Source: Dyadobacter luticola (lineage in GTDB: Bacteria > Bacteroidota > Bacteroidia > Cytophagales > Spirosomataceae). From it: a stretch of 64,000 nt of DNA. The notes below the pieces were generated by a model. The model searched no databases and was not told the DNA's origin. It worked only from the letters and a program-made list of their open reading frames with translations. Position numbers and translations under genes: made by a program. The DNA is taken from NCBI RefSeq assembly GCF_005860805.1, contig NZ_VCEJ01000002.1, forward strand, positions 1,410,375 to 1,474,374, in the 5' to 3' direction. How positions within the stretch are numbered: the stretch's first letter is position 1; each line of letters begins with the position of its first letter. This document shows, in pieces, positions 8,671-15,545 of this stretch.

Positions 8671-9612
8671 ATGTCAGACACTACATTCGCCGCAGACATT
8701 CATAAAGGCCTCACCGCCCCTCTGAAACACATTTCCTCCAAATATTTTTACGACGATATCGGCAGCGGCATTTTTCAGGATATTATGAAAATGCCGGAAT
8801 ATTATCCCACACCCTGCGAATTTGAGATCCTTTCTTTGCAAGGTGAGCAGATCATTCAAAAGCTTGATTTTCAGGGAGCTTTCAACATTGTAGAGTTTGG
8901 CGCTGGTGACGGGATCAAAACGCGGCAGCTTCTCAAAAAGCTGACTGAGCAAGGCGCAGATTTCTCGTACGTTCCCATCGACATTTCAAGCAAAGCCCTT
9001 GAAGAGCTGGAAATCGGGATGCGTGAACATTTGCCGGGTTTGAAGTTTGAACCGATGGTCGGGAATTATTTTTCCATGATGGAAGAACTGGCCGGTTCGA
9101 CGGTACCCTGCCTGTTTTTATTCCTGGGCGGGAACATTGGAAACTACGAGATCAATGAGGTAAATGCTTTGCTGAGCGGATTTGGAAAAAACATGAAACC
9201 CGGCGATAAGCTGCTGACTGGCTTTGATTTGCAAAAAAATCCGGCTACGATCCGCTGCGCTTACGACGATCCGAAGGGCATTACGAAAGCATTCAACATT
9301 AATTTGTTACATCGCATTAACCGCGAGCTGGGCGGAAATTTCAATACAAATCAATTTGATTTTTACTCGCATTATAACCCGATCAATGGTGAAGTGAGAA
9401 GCTATCTGATCAGTCTGGCACCTCAGAAAGTCTTTATCAAAGAAAACGACCATACTTATTCTTTTGAAAGAAACGAGGTCATTTGGACAGAGCTTTCGAA
9501 GAAATATACCTTGTCAGAAATAGAAAAAACCGCTGAAAACAATGGTTTCAAAGTCGTGGAGCACTTTCTGGATTGCAAGCATTATTTTACGGATAGCCTT
9601 TGGGAAAAGTAA
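8671..9612 (+). CDS. egtD: L-histidine N-alpha-methyltransferase EgtD
   Basis: SAM-dependent enzyme that trimethylates histidine to hercynine, the first step of ergothioneine synthesis. The 313 residues carry the YFYDDIGSGIFQDIMKMPEYY block (about 25-45), the SAM motif VEFGAGDG (74-81), FLGGNIGN near 153 and the C-terminal FERNEVIWTELSKKY region, all typical of EgtD. It is the last gene of the unit starting at 3598 and is closed by a strong inverted repeat. Confidence 0.95.
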   Translation: MSDTTFAADIHKGLTAPLKHISSKYFYDDIGSGIFQDIMKMPEYYPTPCEFEILSLQGEQIIQKLDFQGAFNIVEFGAGDGIKTRQLLKKLTEQGADFSYVPIDISSKALEELEIGMREHLPGLKFEPMVGNYFSMMEELAGSTVPCLFLFLGGNIGNYEINEVNALLSGFGKNMKPGDKLLTGFDLQKNPATIRCAYDDPKGITKAFNINLLHRINRELGGNFNTNQFDFYSHYNPINGEVRSYLISLAPQKVFIKENDHTYSFERNEVIWTELSKKYTLSEIEKTAENNGFKVVEHFLDCKHYFTDSLWEK

Positions 9613-9633
9613 TAGATTGAATAAAATAAAGAG

Positions 9634-9689
9634 GGTTAATAAGTTAAAGAACCAGGAGCTAAACGCCCATTTACTTTAACCTATTAACC
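9634..9689. terminator. Bidirectional terminator hairpin between egtD and the facing gene
   Basis: A 16-base inverted repeat (GGTTAATAAGTTAAAG against CTTTAACCTATTAACC, one mismatch) with a 24-base loop lies between two convergent genes. The right side is followed by GTTTTCTA. It probably ends transcription from both sides. Confidence 0.6.
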
Positions 9690-9725
9690 GTTTTCTAATT
9701 ACACACTTGCAAATAAATCCGGTCT

Positions 9726-10016
9726 CTATTTCGAGACAAACTTACTAAACCGGCTTTCCTTTCCGTCGCTGGTTTTTTCCTGATACAGGAATTGCAACCC
9801 GCTTTCGTCGAATTTGTCGAAGAACTCTTCCCAGGTAATTTCTTCCAGCGAGTCTTCGCCGCTGTACCCTGGAAAATCGATTCTTAAAATTCCGGTATGG
9901 TCACTTTTTTTGCCGGTCCCTTTTACAGTCGCGGGCTTTCCTCCTCTTTTCTCAACCCAGGCACGGATCTCTTCGTGATCGGTTGTGCTACTGGTACTGC
10001 TTGTTGATGTAGCCAT
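9726..10016 (-). CDS. Small acidic conserved protein of unknown function
   Basis: A 96-residue protein: a Ser/Thr-rich tail (residues 1-13), then DHEEIRAWVEKRGGKPATVKG and a compact acidic part with GILRIDFPGYSGEDSLEEI and EEFFDKFDESGLQFLYQ. I recognise this as a small protein widespread in bacteria, sometimes mislabelled in databases as a 1,4-alpha-glucan branching enzyme; it is far too short for that and has no glycosidase motif. It is a single gene, convergent with egtD. The function is unknown; its regular pattern suggests a soluble cytoplasmic protein. Confidence 0.8.
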   Translation of the reverse strand: MATSTSSTSSTTDHEEIRAWVEKRGGKPATVKGTGKKSDHTGILRIDFPGYSGEDSLEEITWEEFFDKFDESGLQFLYQEKTSDGKESRFSKFVSK

Positions 10017-10160
10017 GATTTTGGTTTTTTGGTTTTGATGATGTTTTGTAAAAAATTGTGCCGTTTAAAAAATTTTACCACCCCAAAAACCTGCTGACAT
10101 ACTGCTGTCACTGCGGAGTATTTAGTTTGTGATGTTATCAAACTCAAACAATATCACGAC

Positions 10161-10682
10161 ATGGAAACTAAAAGCATTCAGACCGAAGAAATGGAAACAG
10201 TTGCACCGATTATCACGCCCGAAACATTGCTTGCACACTGGCAGGGACATCGCAAACTTACACGCAAAACAATTGAAGCATTTCCTGAGGATCAGTTCTA
10301 TGCTTTCTCGATTGGTGGTATGCGCACTTTCGCGCAGCTTACGATGGAGATCATCGGCTTGTCGGCGCCGGGTATCCGCGGCGTTGCGTTTGGCGACTGG
10401 ACTTTCTCTGACCCGGAACTTAACCACAGTACACCAGCCCCCGCAACCAAAGAGGAAGTTTTGAAATTGTGGGACCTGGTAACCGAATACATTGACTTGT
10501 TATGGCCGCAAATTCCGGCGAAAAGATTCCACGAGCAGGAAGCCGCATTTGGCCAGTGGGACAATACCATCATCGATACCATCCTGTATTTCATCGACAA
10601 CGAAATCCACCACCGCGCACAGGGATTTGTGTACCTACGCGCCCTGGGCGTTGAGCCGCCGGCATTCTGGGACAGATATTAA
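10161..10682 (+). CDS. DinB family protein
   Basis: A 173-residue four-helix DinB/YfiT-like protein. The helix-1 segment LLAHWQGHRKLTRKTIEAFPEDQF and the late DNEIHHRAQGFVYLRALG supply the histidines that usually form the metal site of this superfamily. DinB-like proteins include thiol transferases and many uncharacterised metal-binding proteins; nothing here fixes the substrate. It is a stand-alone gene with a 144-base upstream region shared with the divergent 9726-10016 gene. Confidence 0.85.
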   Translation: METKSIQTEEMETVAPIITPETLLAHWQGHRKLTRKTIEAFPEDQFYAFSIGGMRTFAQLTMEIIGLSAPGIRGVAFGDWTFSDPELNHSTPAPATKEEVLKLWDLVTEYIDLLWPQIPAKRFHEQEAAFGQWDNTIIDTILYFIDNEIHHRAQGFVYLRALGVEPPAFWDRY

Positions 10683-10771
10683 TTAGCCTTGAAGAACATT
10701 CCCCAACCGGGCAATTTGTACCGATTCGGCACAGATTCCGGCTGGGGAAACTGTTTTCAGAATGCTATTTA

Positions 10772-10800
10772 TTGATGGAATAATTTTAGTGCTACCTTCG
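10772..10800 (+). promoter_or_regulatory. Bacteroidota-type promoter for the Pro/Thr/Gln-rich protein
   Basis: TTG at 10772-10774 and TACCTTCG at 10793-10800 with an 18-base spacer fit the TTTG / TAnnTTTG promoter of the phylum (one mismatch). It would start transcription about 40 bases before the ATG at 10847. Confidence 0.45.
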
Positions 10801-10846
10801 TATATGGTATGGTTATACCGCCTGAAACTAAAATTGTCACACCAAT

Positions 10847-11482
10847 ATGAAACCTGTTCTGATTGCCGCAGCTGTTTTGATGATTTCCGCATTTGAAGTC
10901 GATGCCCAGATCCGGCGTCCTGCACCGACCGGCCAGATTGCCCCGGCAGGACAAGTACCAAGTGCCAGCACCGGGCAAGCAGCCAGGCCATATTCACAAT
11001 ATCAGCCCAAACCGACCGGCCAGATTGCCCCGGCAACAGGCACACAACCTGCCGCCGGGACAGCCGCAGCAGGTACGACAAGCCCTGTAAATGTTACGCA
11101 GTCTGCCATTATGAACCAGGCTGGCCAGGTGCCTAAAGTGAATACCAACCAGGACCAGGCGACATTCCCTGAGCGTTATGCGCCTAACCAAACCACACAA
11201 ACTGAGCGTGTTATTACCATTGAAGATTTGCAGCAGCAAAGCCAGCCGGTACAGCAAACTCAGCCTGTTAACACGTATCCAGCGACCCAGCCTGATGCAA
11301 ACGGCAATGTTACCACGCAGCCTGCAACTACTTCGGGGCAAACGCAAATTATTACCACGCAGCCAACAACGACAACACAAACACAGACCAGTGGCCAGCC
11401 ACGTACCGCTACTCAGCCAAGATCTACCACAGCGCCGCAGGTTAACCCTGCCGCTGCCTCTTCGCCACGCACGCAGCCGTAA
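10847..11482 (+). CDS. Secreted low-complexity Pro/Thr/Gln-rich protein
   Basis: A 211-residue protein with a clear signal peptide (MKPVLIAAAVLMISAFEVDAQ) followed by a sequence made almost wholly of Pro, Thr, Gln, Ala, Asn and Ser, without predicted globular structure. The segment PTGQIAPA occurs twice, near residues 27 and 56, encoded by an exact 25-base direct repeat. I recognise no family. An envelope-associated flexible or spacer-like protein is possible (inference). It stands alone with its own promoter. Confidence 0.75.
   Translation: MKPVLIAAAVLMISAFEVDAQIRRPAPTGQIAPAGQVPSASTGQAARPYSQYQPKPTGQIAPATGTQPAAGTAAAGTTSPVNVTQSAIMNQAGQVPKVNTNQDQATFPERYAPNQTTQTERVITIEDLQQQSQPVQQTQPVNTYPATQPDANGNVTTQPATTSGQTQIITTQPTTTTQTQTSGQPRTATQPRSTTAPQVNPAAASSPRTQP
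10924..11035. repeat. 25-base direct repeat within the low-complexity gene
   Basis: Positions 10924-10948 and 11011-11035 are identical (beginning ACCGACCGGCCAGATTGC) and in the same reading frame, encoding the PTGQIAPA segment twice. This points to expansion by internal duplication. Confidence 0.85.
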
Positions 11483-11564
11483 TTCCGGCCGGGCGCGAGC
11501 CTCCTGGCACATATACACCCTTGAATTGTCGCATACTACCACCTTAAACGTGTGGGGTATGCGA

Positions 11565-11572
11565 TATTTTTG
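11565..11572 (+). promoter_or_regulatory. -7 promoter element before the MFS gene
   Basis: TATTTTTG matches TAnnTTTG; the expected start of transcription near 11579 lies after the TTG codon at 11575. This favours ATG 11593 as the translation start of the MFS gene. No clear -33 TTG was found. Confidence 0.4.
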
Positions 11573-11592
11573 TATTGGCTAAAAAAGAAAAC

Positions 11593-12912
11593 ATGAAAAC
11601 GTTTTACGCCGTACTGATCAACTCCCTCGCAGCGTCGCTGACCAACACTTTTGTATGGTTCGCTGTCACTTTCTGGGTTTATCTTGAAACAAAATCGGTC
11701 ATCGCTACTTCAATGATGGCCGGGATCTACTTTGCTACCGTGGCGGTTTCGGGCTTTTTCCTGGGTTCTATCGTAGACAGGTACAAGAAAAAAACCTCCA
11801 TGATGCTTTCGGGCATTTTTACCCTGATATTCTACGGACTGTCGCTGCTGATTTACCTGACTACACCTGCCGAAAATTTCAAGCACGATGACAGTCTTAG
11901 TTTATGGGTTTTCATTGTCCTCACGCTGTTTGGCGCGATCACCGGAAACATCCGCAGCATTGCACTATCCACAGTCGTGACAATTTTGGTTGAAGAAGAG
12001 GGCCGTGATAAAGCAAATGGTCTTGTAGGAACCGCAAATGGCGTTTCTTTCTTGGTTGCGTCAATTTTCAGCGGTTTGGTGATCGGCTTTATGGGTATGC
12101 TGTGGATGATCATCCTGGCATTGATCTGCACGGTGCTCGTAATCCTTCATTTAACTACCATTCACATTCACGAGAAAGGGATTGTCCATACAGATTCACA
12201 CCTGGAAAGCATCGACATTCCGGGCACGATCAAGGTAGTGAGGCTGGTACCAGGGCTTTTCGGGCTTATTTTCTTCAATACTTTTAACAACTTTCTCGGC
12301 GGTGTATTTATGTCGCTCATGGATGCTTACGGACTTTCGATGGTGTCGGTGCAAACGTGGGGTATACTCTGGGGCGTGCTGAGCCTGGGTTTTATCATGG
12401 GCGGGCTGGCGGTGGCCAAAGTAGGTTTAGGAAAGCAGCCAATGAAGACGCTTTTCGTTTCCAATATCGTGATGTGGGTGATCACAATCATCTTTCCGGT
12501 GCAGTCGTCGATCGTGCTGCTGGCCGTCGGAATGTTTGTCTATCTCTGCCTGATACCCGTCGTAGAAGCGACTGAGCAGACTATCTTGCAAAAAGTAATT
12601 CCACACGAAAGGCAGGGACGTGTTTTTGGTTTTGCCCAAAGCATTGAGCAGGCCGCCTCTCCCATCACCGCATTCATGATCGGTCCCATCGCGAAGTTCG
12701 TTTTTATTCCTTTTATGACAACCGGCGCCGGAGTGAAACTGATCGGCTCCTGGTTTGGCATTGGCTCTGACCGCGGACTGGCATTTTTATTTATCGTAAC
12801 CGGGTTACTGGGCCTGATTGTCACATTGATCGCCATGCAATCTCCTGCCTACAAAGCACTATCCAGGATTTATCAAAAACCGGAGACGTCCGAAATGGCG
12901 CCAACCGTTTAA
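11593..12912 (+). CDS. MFS transporter
   Basis: A 439-residue polytopic protein with about 12 hydrophobic helices and the MFS loop 2-3 pattern GSIVDRYKKKTSM near residue 58. Loops AVGMFVYLCLIPVVEATEQTILQKVIP and ERQGRVFGFAQSIEQAASP resemble the MFS_3/enterobactin-exporter-like subgroup, commonly drug or siderophore efflux. The substrate cannot be told from sequence. ATG 11593 is preferred over TTG 11575 because a -7 promoter box lies at 11565-11572. No partner genes; the next gene, a VOC protein, is 40 bases downstream. Confidence 0.85.
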   Translation: MKTFYAVLINSLAASLTNTFVWFAVTFWVYLETKSVIATSMMAGIYFATVAVSGFFLGSIVDRYKKKTSMMLSGIFTLIFYGLSLLIYLTTPAENFKHDDSLSLWVFIVLTLFGAITGNIRSIALSTVVTILVEEEGRDKANGLVGTANGVSFLVASIFSGLVIGFMGMLWMIILALICTVLVILHLTTIHIHEKGIVHTDSHLESIDIPGTIKVVRLVPGLFGLIFFNTFNNFLGGVFMSLMDAYGLSMVSVQTWGILWGVLSLGFIMGGLAVAKVGLGKQPMKTLFVSNIVMWVITIIFPVQSSIVLLAVGMFVYLCLIPVVEATEQTILQKVIPHERQGRVFGFAQSIEQAASPITAFMIGPIAKFVFIPFMTTGAGVKLIGSWFGIGSDRGLAFLFIVTGLLGLIVTLIAMQSPAYKALSRIYQKPETSEMAPTV

Positions 12913-12952
12913 GAATTGATCATCAAGCATTTTTTTCAACAACTAAACCAAA

Positions 12953-13339
12953 ATGACCATGTTAACAAACGCAAAAGCATTCAACGGGTTTTCAGTAGGT
13001 GACTTGCAGGAAGCCAAACAATTTTACGGAGAAACGCTTGGCCTAAATGTGACCGAAGAAATGGAAGGTATGGTGCTGGGACTTCACCTGGCAGGCGGGC
13101 AGGAAGTAATGATTTACGCAAAACCCGATCACGAACCCGCAACCTACACGACATTAAACTTCAAAGTCGATGACATTGAAACGACGGTTAAGGAGTTGAA
13201 GGAGAAAGGGGTAACATTTGAAAGCTACGATTCACCGGATCTAAAAACGGACGAAGATAATATTTCAAGAGGCGAAGGACCGGTCATCGCATGGTTTACC
13301 GACCCGGCCGGTAACATTCTTTCGGTGATTCAGGAATAA
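12953..13339 (+). CDS. VOC family (glyoxalase/bleomycin resistance-like) protein
   Basis: A 128-residue protein with the paired beta-alpha-beta-beta-beta modules of the vicinal oxygen chelate fold: FSVGDLQEAKQFYGETLGLNV at the N-terminus and the C-terminal WFTDPAGNILSVIQE, whose late Asp/Glu positions are usual metal ligands. Met1 and Met3 are both possible starts (12953 or 12959). The substrate is unknown. It is followed after 14 bases by the YjbQ gene. Confidence 0.82.
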   Translation: MTMLTNAKAFNGFSVGDLQEAKQFYGETLGLNVTEEMEGMVLGLHLAGGQEVMIYAKPDHEPATYTTLNFKVDDIETTVKELKEKGVTFESYDSPDLKTDEDNISRGEGPVIAWFTDPAGNILSVIQE

Positions 13340-13353
13340 GCGTTTTTAACCAA

Positions 13354-13776
13354 ATGAAAATTTTCCAGCAAAGCATTCAGCTACGCGAAAAAAGGAGGGG
13401 ATTTCACCTGATCACGGGTGAAATCCTCCACGTGATGCCCGAAATCTCCGAGATCAAAACAGGGATGTGCCAGGTTTTTATCCAGCATACTTCCGCCTCG
13501 CTCACCATCAATGAAAATGCCGATCCGACGGTCCGGAAGGATTTTGAAATGTATTTTAACAAAACGGTGAAAGAAGACGATCCTGATTATCAGCACGATT
13601 ATGAAGGGTCCGACGACATGCCGGCACATTTGAAAGCATCTTTGCTGGGCAGCTCGGTAATGATACCAATTAAAAACGGCCGCCTCGCGCTGGGTACCTG
13701 GCAGGGCATTTATCTCTGCGAGCACCGCGACCATGGCGGGCCGAGAAGTTTTGTTGTGACGGCCTGGGGGATCTGA
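13354..13776 (+). CDS. YjbQ family (UPF0047) protein, secondary thiamine-phosphate synthase-like
   Basis: A 140-residue protein of the YjbQ/UPF0047 family. Family hallmarks present: HTSASLTINENADPTVRKD near residue 45, HDYEGSDDMPAHLKASLLG near 80, and GTWQGIYLCEHRDHGG near 115, giving the conserved His/Glu set. Some family members show weak thiamine phosphate synthase activity in vitro; the physiological role is not settled. It probably shares a transcript with the VOC gene ahead of it. Confidence 0.88.
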   Translation: MKIFQQSIQLREKRRGFHLITGEILHVMPEISEIKTGMCQVFIQHTSASLTINENADPTVRKDFEMYFNKTVKEDDPDYQHDYEGSDDMPAHLKASLLGSSVMIPIKNGRLALGTWQGIYLCEHRDHGGPRSFVVTAWGI

Positions 13777-13968
13777 GCGTGCGCTGATCCTAATGTCACA
13801 ATTCCCCCCTTAGAATGTCGCAAACAACATCCATTTCGCAGCTTATTAAGTAGTTAGTTTGTATTGCAGAAAAAGCAGTATACCAGCCAGTTCAGGCAGG
13901 GAATGCGCGACTGATCCATGTGGTGGTCGGGAGAATTGACCTTTGACAAACCTAAAATGCACGCGGGA

Positions 13969-14238
13969 ATGGTAGAAATTTTCAAGACCAATGTTGAGAA
14001 GCCAAATCAGGCCAGGATTCTGATCAATCTCATCCAGCTGACATTCAACGGCTACGCTGCCACGTTCGACCTGGAAGACTGTGACAAGGTTTTGCGCATT
14101 AAGTCGGCCGATTGCGAAATCTGCGCGAAAAGTGTCATTCGTGTCATCAGACAATCGGGGTTTCAAGCGGAGATCCTGGAAGACGAAAACCAGACAACCA
14201 CGCTATATTCAACTAAACTATCTTCCTTATTCCAATGA
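13969..14238 (+). CDS. Small HMA-like cysteine-containing protein
   Basis: An 89-residue protein starting MVEIFKTNVEK, with the middle segment YAATFDLEDCDKVLRIKS and a late Cys-Glu-Ile-Cys pair. The beta-alpha-beta layout and the start of an alpha/beta ferredoxin-like fold resemble short HMA-type proteins of Bacteroidota. The frame is open back to 13918, but homologues as I know them begin at MVEIFKTNV, so ATG 13969 was chosen. The stop overlaps the next tiny reading frame as ATGA. The CxxC-like pair could bind a metal (inference). Confidence 0.6.
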   Translation: MVEIFKTNVEKPNQARILINLIQLTFNGYAATFDLEDCDKVLRIKSADCEICAKSVIRVIRQSGFQAEILEDENQTTTLYSTKLSSLFQ

Positions 14239-14375
14239 ACAAGACAAAAATCATTTATTGGGTTGTCAACATTGTTTTTGCTTTGATGACGGGTGTGGCC
14301 GCGATTTTCGGCGCGATTTTCGCACCGGAGGCGATTAAGAATCTTACCGAACTTGGCTTTCTCATTAAACATTAA
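14235..14375 (+). pseudogene. DoxX-like protein remnant (N-terminal stub)
   Basis: A 46-codon frame starting in the stop of the preceding gene. It reads MNKTKIIYWVVNIVFALMTG followed by AAIFGAIFAPEAIKNLTELGF, which looks like the first helix and loop of DoxX-like membrane proteins of Bacteroidota (normally about 120 residues with four helices). It stops six codons after the LGF motif, and the remaining helices are not found in any frame before the next gene. A deletion remnant is likelier than a real single-helix protein, but a short functional peptide is not excluded. Confidence 0.5.
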
Positions 14376-14389
14376 AACCCTTTCTCCAA

Positions 14390-14923
14390 ATGCAAGTCAT
14401 TAAAATCATCGTTCTGATTATCGTTGCCATCATTGTTTTGTTTTTGGTGATCGCGCTTTTTGTTAAAAAAGAATATGTCATTAAAAGAGAAATTGTCATC
14501 AACAAACCCAAACAGGCAGTTTTTGACTACATCAAATTCGTAAAAAACCAGGATCACTATAATACCTGGATTATGGCCGATCCAAATCTTTCCAAAACCT
14601 TTACCGGGACGGACGGCACCGTAGGATTTGTCTATGCGTGGGATAGTAAGATAGATAAAGTCGGCAAGGGGGAAGAACAGATCACCGGCATTACAGAAGG
14701 TCAGAAAATCGATCTTGAAATCCGTTTTATCAAACCCTTTGAGGGAATCGGCATAACAGAAATGACGACGGAAAATGTCGGGACCGGACAAACGAAAGTG
14801 ACTTGGCAAATGGCTGGCAGCAGTAAATATCCGATGAACATTACCAATTTATTCATCGACAAGCTTCTAGGCACCGACCTGGAAACGAGCTTGAAAACGC
14901 TGAAAGGTGTTTTGGAAAAGTAA
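14390..14923 (+). CDS. SRPBCC family (polyketide cyclase-like) membrane-anchored protein
   Basis: A 177-residue protein: an N-terminal membrane helix (residues 2-25, very rich in Ile and Val), then a START/SRPBCC fold beginning VIKREIVINKPKQAVFDYIK, with FVYAWDSKIDKVGKGEEQI in the middle and an amphipathic C-terminal helix. This subgroup is usually annotated as polyketide cyclase or Activator of Hsp90-like, but binds an unknown hydrophobic ligand. It starts 14 bases after the DoxX remnant and is followed by a hairpin. Confidence 0.8.
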   Translation: MQVIKIIVLIIVAIIVLFLVIALFVKKEYVIKREIVINKPKQAVFDYIKFVKNQDHYNTWIMADPNLSKTFTGTDGTVGFVYAWDSKIDKVGKGEEQITGITEGQKIDLEIRFIKPFEGIGITEMTTENVGTGQTKVTWQMAGSSKYPMNITNLFIDKLLGTDLETSLKTLKGVLEK

Positions 14924-14972
14924 TTGTTAAACTTCACAAAAGACTTTGACCGGCGCCGAAGAAAGTGTAAAT

Positions 14973-15006
14973 CAGCCCGCAACATTTTGCAAAAAGTTGC
15001 GGGCTG
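14973..15006. terminator. Perfect 11-base hairpin between SRPBCC and thioredoxin-like genes
   Basis: CAGCCCGCAAC (14973-14983) and GTTGCGGGCTG (14996-15006) pair perfectly across a 12-base loop. There is no long T-tract on either side, so it may be a weak terminator or an operator; it also sits just ahead of the next gene's probable promoter (TATCTTGC at 15023-15030). Confidence 0.5.
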
Positions 15007-15059
15007 ACATTTCAAAAGGTCATATCTTGCAGCAATTAAAATTCAGATATTTCCCTGTT

Positions 15060-15545
15060 ATGGCCCGCAAATTTCTAGTACTAGCACTGCTGCTTGCTGC
15101 ATTTTCCAACGCTTTTTCCCAGGGTGCCGCGAGCACCAAAAAAATAGCCCCATTTTCGATGAGGCTTACAAACGGACAACTTTACAATTACTCCCAGCTG
15201 GCAGCCGGGCCGGTTGTGTTAATCTACTTTTCACCGGACTGCGAACATTGTCAGGCATTTACAAAAGATCTGGTAAAAAATTACAGTGTCGTAGCCAACA
15301 AGCAAGTGGTGATGGTAACATTCCAGGCGATGGATATGCTCAAACCTTTCGTCACCCAATACGGCCTGAATACATATTCCAATTTCAAAGTAGGCACCGA
15401 AGGCACTTCTTACGTTGTACAGAAGTACTATCAGATCCGCTCCTTCCCGTACATCGCGATCTACGACAAAAAGGGTAACCTGGTTAAGACTTTCGAAGGA
15501 GAACAACCGCACGAAGAAATTTTCAAGACATTGAAAGGGATTTAA
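15060..15545 (+). CDS. Exported thioredoxin-fold protein (TlpA-like)
   Basis: A 161-residue protein with a signal peptide (MARKFLVLALLLAAFSNAFSQ) and a thioredoxin fold. SPDCEHC near residue 60 is the CxxC redox site, and SFPYIAIYDKKGNL near 130 is the cis-Pro region, with Pro preserved. It probably works in the periplasm as a thiol-disulfide oxidoreductase. The frame is open upstream to 14946, but the signal peptide fixes ATG 15060. It converges tail to tail with the epimerase gene, with stops directly adjacent. Confidence 0.82.
   Translation: MARKFLVLALLLAAFSNAFSQGAASTKKIAPFSMRLTNGQLYNYSQLAAGPVVLIYFSPDCEHCQAFTKDLVKNYSVVANKQVVMVTFQAMDMLKPFVTQYGLNTYSNFKVGTEGTSYVVQKYYQIRSFPYIAIYDKKGNLVKTFEGEQPHEEIFKTLKGI

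Noticed and set aside
9726-10016. Calling the small acidic protein a glucan branching enzyme
   Set aside because: At 96 residues it cannot hold a GH13 barrel and none of the motifs is present.
10994-11542. A 182-residue Arg/Leu/Cys-rich frame opposite the low-complexity gene
   Set aside because: It mirrors the Pro/Thr/Gln repeats of the plus strand; the plus gene has a signal peptide and promoter.
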